Positions 30,540-33,184 of a stretch of 33,184 nucleotides of DNA are shown here, piece by piece; within the stretch, counting starts at the first letter, position 1; every line of letters begins with the position of its first letter. The DNA is taken from positions 1-33,184 of the forward strand of contig CADCPA010000295.1 in assembly GCA_902803135.1 (NCBI GenBank), read 5' to 3'. This stretch comes from an uncultured bacterium (GTDB lineage: Bacteria; Verrucomicrobiota; Kiritimatiellia; RFP12; UBA1067). Under the pieces are notes generated by a model. It saw only the letters and a program-made list of their open reading frames with translations, did not search any database and was not told where the DNA came from. A program made the position numbers and the translations under genes.

Positions 30540-31958
30540 GTGTTTCGGAAACTGGGCATTGCGGCGTTTCGCTTCTTCATCGCCGGCGGAGGTTTCAGTG
30601 CCGGCAACGGACGCCTGTTCGTTCAGTCGACTCTGGTCGGCCTCGGAGTCGGTCTGGTGGCCGCTGCGTTTCATTGGATGATCGAAGCCCTCGATTCCCT
30701 GCTGCTCCATGGAATTGGCGCGCATGCCTCGCTCCTCGCCCAGGGGACGATGCTGCGCGGTCTCACGACAACGGCGGATTGGACCGACAGTCGCCGCTGG
30801 CTGCTGTTCGTCCTCCCGGCTGGCGGTGCGACGCTGGCCGCGTTGCTCATCAAATGGATCTCCCCCGGCACCCATGCCCGTGGTACGGATTCCGCCATCT
30901 ACGTCTACCATCGGCTGAAATGCCGCATGTCGTGGCGCATCATCCCCGTGAAGGCCGCCGCCTCCGCGCTCGTCATCGGCACGGGCGGCAGCGCCGGCTA
31001 TGAAGGCCCCATGACGCTCATTGGCGCGGCCTGCGGGTCGAACCTCGCCCGTCTGTTCCACTGGGACGGCGCGACGCGTCGACGCCTGATGATTGCCGGT
31101 CTTGCCGCCGGCATCGGCGCCTTGTTTCGCGCGCCTCTCGCCGGAGCGATCTTCGGCGCCGAGATTCTCTATTCGGGCCTCGACATGGAATACGAGGCCA
31201 TTCTGCCGGCGTTCATCGCCTCGGCGGTCTCCTATACGGTCTATGCGCTTTTCTACGGCTGGGCGCCGATGTTCACGATGCCGTCGTATGCCTACGATGA
31301 CGGACTCCGCCTGCTCCCGTATCTGCTCCTGGCCCTGATTGTCTCCCTCGGCGCCAAATTCTACATTGCGACCTTCCGCCGGGTCGCCGGTACGTTCCGC
31401 CACGTGAAAGGCCCGCCGTGGGCGAAGGTCGCGGTCGGCGGACTCCTCACCGGCTCGCTGGGTTTTCTCTTCCCCGATGTGCTGGGAACCGGCTACGATC
31501 TGATCCGCGTTGCGTTTCGCGCCGATGCACAGGGCCTCGTCTTCGGGTGCGGGGCCGGAACGGCCGCCGGACTCTTCTTCCTGGCGTTTGTGCTGAAGGT
31601 GCTGGCCACGAGCTTCACTGTCGGCTCCGGCGGTTCCGGCGGCGTGTTCGGTCCGGCCCTCGTCTGCGGCGCAACGCTCAGCGCAGCCTGCGGCGCGGCT
31701 TTCACGGCCATTTTCCCGACGTCGTTCGGCATTCATCCGGCCTCCGTCGCCCTCGTCGGCATGGCGGGATTCCTCGCTGCGACCATCCGTACGCCGCTGA
31801 CGGCCGTCATCATGGTCGCGGAGCTTTCCGGCAACCATGCGCTTCTGCTGCCGACCATGTGGGTCTGCGGGCTTGCCTTTGCGCTGAACAACGGGTGGTC
31901 GCTCTATCGCAGCCAGGTCCACCAACGCGAATCTTCCCCCGTTCACACGCGATTTTAA
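30540..31958 (+). CDS. ClC-family chloride channel/transporter
   Basis: A 472-residue multi-helix membrane protein starting at GTG behind GGGAGAAGGGGAG. ClC features are GTGGSAGYEGPMTLIGAACGS (gating Glu kept in GYEGP, about 159-162), AGLAAGIGALFRAPLAGAIFGAEIL, and VGSGGSGGVFGPALVCGA (the GxFxP region). In the first selectivity region the usual GSGIP is GTDSA, as in a subgroup of bacterial ClC proteins. No CBS domains follow. Whether it is a channel or an H+/anion (or fluoride) exchanger cannot be told. Confidence 0.92.
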   Translation: MFRKLGIAAFRFFIAGGGFSAGNGRLFVQSTLVGLGVGLVAAAFHWMIEALDSLLLHGIGAHASLLAQGTMLRGLTTTADWTDSRRWLLFVLPAGGATLAALLIKWISPGTHARGTDSAIYVYHRLKCRMSWRIIPVKAAASALVIGTGGSAGYEGPMTLIGAACGSNLARLFHWDGATRRRLMIAGLAAGIGALFRAPLAGAIFGAEILYSGLDMEYEAILPAFIASAVSYTVYALFYGWAPMFTMPSYAYDDGLRLLPYLLLALIVSLGAKFYIATFRRVAGTFRHVKGPPWAKVAVGGLLTGSLGFLFPDVLGTGYDLIRVAFRADAQGLVFGCGAGTAAGLFFLAFVLKVLATSFTVGSGGSGGVFGPALVCGATLSAACGAAFTAIFPTSFGIHPASVALVGMAGFLAATIRTPLTAVIMVAELSGNHALLLPTMWVCGLAFALNNGWSLYRSQVHQRESSPVHTRF

Positions 31959-31970
31959 GCCAATTCTCCA

Positions 31971-31999
31971 TTGACTTTCCCCGCAGAATGGTGTATTAT
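31971..31999 (+). promoter_or_regulatory. Sigma70 promoter of the surface-repeat protein
   Basis: TTGACT (31971-31976), 17-nt spacer, TATTAT (31994-31999). It is the best -35/-10 pair on the plus strand. A leader of about 35 nt with AAGGAG precedes ATG 32041. It starts 12 bases after the ClC stop and may also transcribe the tRNA downstream. Confidence 0.75.
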
Positions 32000-32040
32000 C
32001 TTCCACTGTCAAATGGATTTCTAAAAACTAAGGAGAACAA

Positions 32041-32763
32041 ATGAATCGTATCGTTAAAAGTGGTCTCTTCGCGTTCGCGCTTGCCGCGATCGCCGGACAG
32101 TCGACCTTCGCTCAGGATGCGGCCGCGGGTCGCGCCCCGGATCCCAAGTCCTATGGCTACACGGTGCTCGAAGTCGGTCTTGCGACGCCGTTCTCCCTGC
32201 CATGGGGTTTTGACTGGGACATCTACGGCCTCGACATCAACTTCCTCTACAGCGACTGCAACACGATGGACGGTATTGAAATCGGCGGTCTCGCCAACGT
32301 CGCCCGTCTCAACATGAACGGCATCCAGCTCGCGTCCTGCTGCAACCTCGCCAACCGCGACGCCACGGGTCTCACGCTCTCCGCCGTCAACCTCTGCAAC
32401 GGCGACCTCTGCGGCATCAACATCGACCTCGTCGGTGTGAACCGCCAGGTGTACGGTCTGACGATCGACGGCCTCGGCGCCTGCACGGACCGTTCGTTCT
32501 ACGGTCTCAGCATTGCCGGCATCACGAGCGCCGTGCGTGAAGACATGTGGGGCTGGCAGATCGCCGGCGGTGCGACGTTCGCGCGTCGCGTCCACGGTTT
32601 CCAGACGTCGATCCTCCTCAACATGACGGACGACCTCCGCGGTGCCCAGCTCGGCATCGTCAACTATGCGGCGACGTGCTCGGCCGGTTTCCAGATCGGT
32701 CTCGTGAACCTGATCATGGACAACACGGTTCCGTTCCTCCCGATCTTCAACTGCTTCTTCTAA
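32041..32763 (+). CDS. Exported surface-repeat protein resembling the LA_2272 type
   Basis: A 240-residue protein with a signal peptide (MNRIVKSGLFAFALAAIAGQSTFAQ). The mature part consists of short repeats with the pattern G-I/L-x-I/L-x-x-L/V-x-N (for example MDGIEIGGLANVA, MNGIQLASCCNLA, LCGINIDLVGVN, RGAQLGIVNYA, AGFQIGLVNLI), ending in PFLPIFNCFF. This resembles the repetitive surface proteins typed on Leptospira LA_2272. It contains several cysteines, including a CC pair. It has a strong promoter and ribosome site, so it may be abundant. The tRNA gene begins ten bases after its stop. Function unknown. Confidence 0.75.
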   Translation: MNRIVKSGLFAFALAAIAGQSTFAQDAAAGRAPDPKSYGYTVLEVGLATPFSLPWGFDWDIYGLDINFLYSDCNTMDGIEIGGLANVARLNMNGIQLASCCNLANRDATGLTLSAVNLCNGDLCGINIDLVGVNRQVYGLTIDGLGACTDRSFYGLSIAGITSAVREDMWGWQIAGGATFARRVHGFQTSILLNMTDDLRGAQLGIVNYAATCSAGFQIGLVNLIMDNTVPFLPIFNCFF

Positions 32764-32773
32764 GTTGCATGTT

Positions 32774-32850
32774 GCGACTGTAGCTCAATTGGATAGAGCG
32801 TTGGCCTCCGAAGCCGAAGGTTGCTGGTTCGATCCCAGTCAGTCGCACCA
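32774..32850 (+). tRNA. tRNA-Arg (anticodon CCG)
   Basis: A complete cloverleaf: acceptor GCGACTG (32774-32780) with CAGTCGC (32840-32846), D-arm TAGCTCAATTGGATAGAGC, anticodon stem TTGGC/GCCGA with 7-nt loop CTCCGAA (anticodon CCG, reads CGG), and T-arm GCTGG-TTCGATC-CCAGT. Discriminator A47-equivalent at 32847 and encoded CCA at 32848-32850. No separate promoter is seen in the 10 bases before it, so it is likely processed from the transcript of the upstream gene. Confidence 0.96.
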
Positions 32851-32853
32851 ACG

Positions 32854-32888
32854 AAAAGAGACACCTGCGCAAGCAGGTGTCTCTTTTT
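32854..32888 (+). terminator. Strong intrinsic terminator after tRNA-Arg
   Basis: A perfect 15-bp stem (32854-32868 with 32873-32887) with a GCAA tetraloop. The 3' arm ends in a run of five T (32884-32888). The A-run on the 5' side makes it potentially bidirectional. Confidence 0.93.
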
Positions 32889-32976
32889 GCGTGTTTTGAC
32901 TTCGACGTGGAACTCCGCGGCAAAACCGACGCGGACGCGTACCTGCGCGCAAAATCCAAGAGGGCTCGATTTGCGC

Positions 32977-33005
32977 TTGCGGTCCCTGCGCCGAAATGAT
33001 ATACT
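32977..33005 (+). promoter_or_regulatory. rpsU promoter
   Basis: TTGCGG (32977-32982), 17-nt spacer, TATACT (33000-33005) preceded by TGA (extended -10). A leader of about 50 nt with GAGAGGTGA precedes the rpsU ATG. The stretch 32889-32976 between the terminator and this promoter holds nothing I recognise. Confidence 0.65.
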
Positions 33006-33063
33006 TTCTGTCACTTTTTCGGGGCCCCAAGGACCGGAAATTTGAAAGAGAGGTGAAAAAGGC

Positions 33064-33184
33064 ATGGCAATCCAGTTGAAGCTGAAGAAGGGCGAAACCG
33101 TCGAACGCGGTCTCAAGCGCTTGAAGAAGATCCTCGACAAGGAGGGGATCATCAAGACGCTGCGTGATCAGCGCTATTTCGAGA
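33064..33184 (+). CDS. rpsU: 30S ribosomal protein bS21 (5' part, cut by window end)
   Basis: The first 40 codons read MAIQLKLKKGETVERGLKRLKKILDK... followed by GIIKTLRDQRYFE, matching the bS21 pattern (basic helix, then RR/Q-R-x-F/Y-E). bS21 is a small basic protein of the 30S platform near the anti-Shine-Dalgarno region, involved in initiation. Full proteins are about 60-70 residues, so roughly a third is missing to the right. It has its own promoter and ribosome site. Confidence 0.85.
   Translation, partial: MAIQLKLKKGETVERGLKRLKKILDKEGIIKTLRDQRYFE

Overview
The window is GC-rich bacterial DNA with strong third-position GC bias, which is why long antisense shadow ORFs accompany most genes. 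Gene content fits the PVC superphylum: an unusually long SecA with an extra block before the cross-linking region, Tat-exported Gfo/Idh/MocA oxidoreductase, right-handed beta-helix (pectate-lyase-like) exoproteins, many secreted proteins of unclear role, a DUF1846 protein and a surface-repeat protein resembling LA_2272. An uncultured Kiritimatiellae/Verrucomicrobiota bacterium is my best guess. This is inference, as no rRNA or marker tree is available here.

Left end (1-2880), accessory and decaying. It holds a diversity-generating retroelement (DGR): the last ten codons of a target gene with its variable region (VR), a GC-rich hairpin, an HRDC-domain accessory gene, a reverse transcriptase (RT) gene, and an adenine-rich template repeat (TR) whose 3' end matches the VR tail. 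The RT reads as a clean ORF but is only 175 codons long. Its N-terminal DGR-type motifs are joined in frame to its C-terminal part and the whole catalytic palm is missing. Next come a frameshifted LamG-like gene fragment, a Phd/YefM-RelE/ParE toxin-antitoxin pair on the minus strand with promoter and operator, a 44-nt imperfect palindrome, and the 3' fragment of an AIM24-like gene.

Middle (2883-24301), all on the plus strand. secA is followed by a His/Pro/Gln-rich secreted protein, an orphan PotC-type permease, a secreted PPC-like protein, a glycerophosphodiesterase-like protein and a translationally coupled truncated pseudokinase. dapA-dapB (lysine/diaminopimelate synthesis) lead a group with a LysM membrane protein and a Tat-exported NlpC/CHAP-like protein, suggesting a cell-wall theme. 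A tandem beta-helix protein, panC, a SpoU-type RNA methyltransferase and a GT2 glycosyltransferase follow, then rfbC, an SMP-30-like protein, TatD and a double GT2 membrane glycosyltransferase.

Right part (24335-33184). DUF1846 and NifU lie on the minus strand. Divergent from nifU are a Gfo/Idh/MocA oxidoreductase, corA, der and a ClC channel. A promoter then drives a surface-repeat protein, with tRNA-Arg(CCG) directly downstream and a strong terminator behind it. The window ends inside rpsU (bS21).

Promoters are easy to see: extended -10 boxes (TG-N-TATAAT or TATACT), often with a -35 half-site 17-18 nt upstream. At secA, rfbC and the double glycosyltransferase the -10 lies only 8-9 nt before the ATG and no Shine-Dalgarno is present, implying leaderless or near-leaderless mRNAs.
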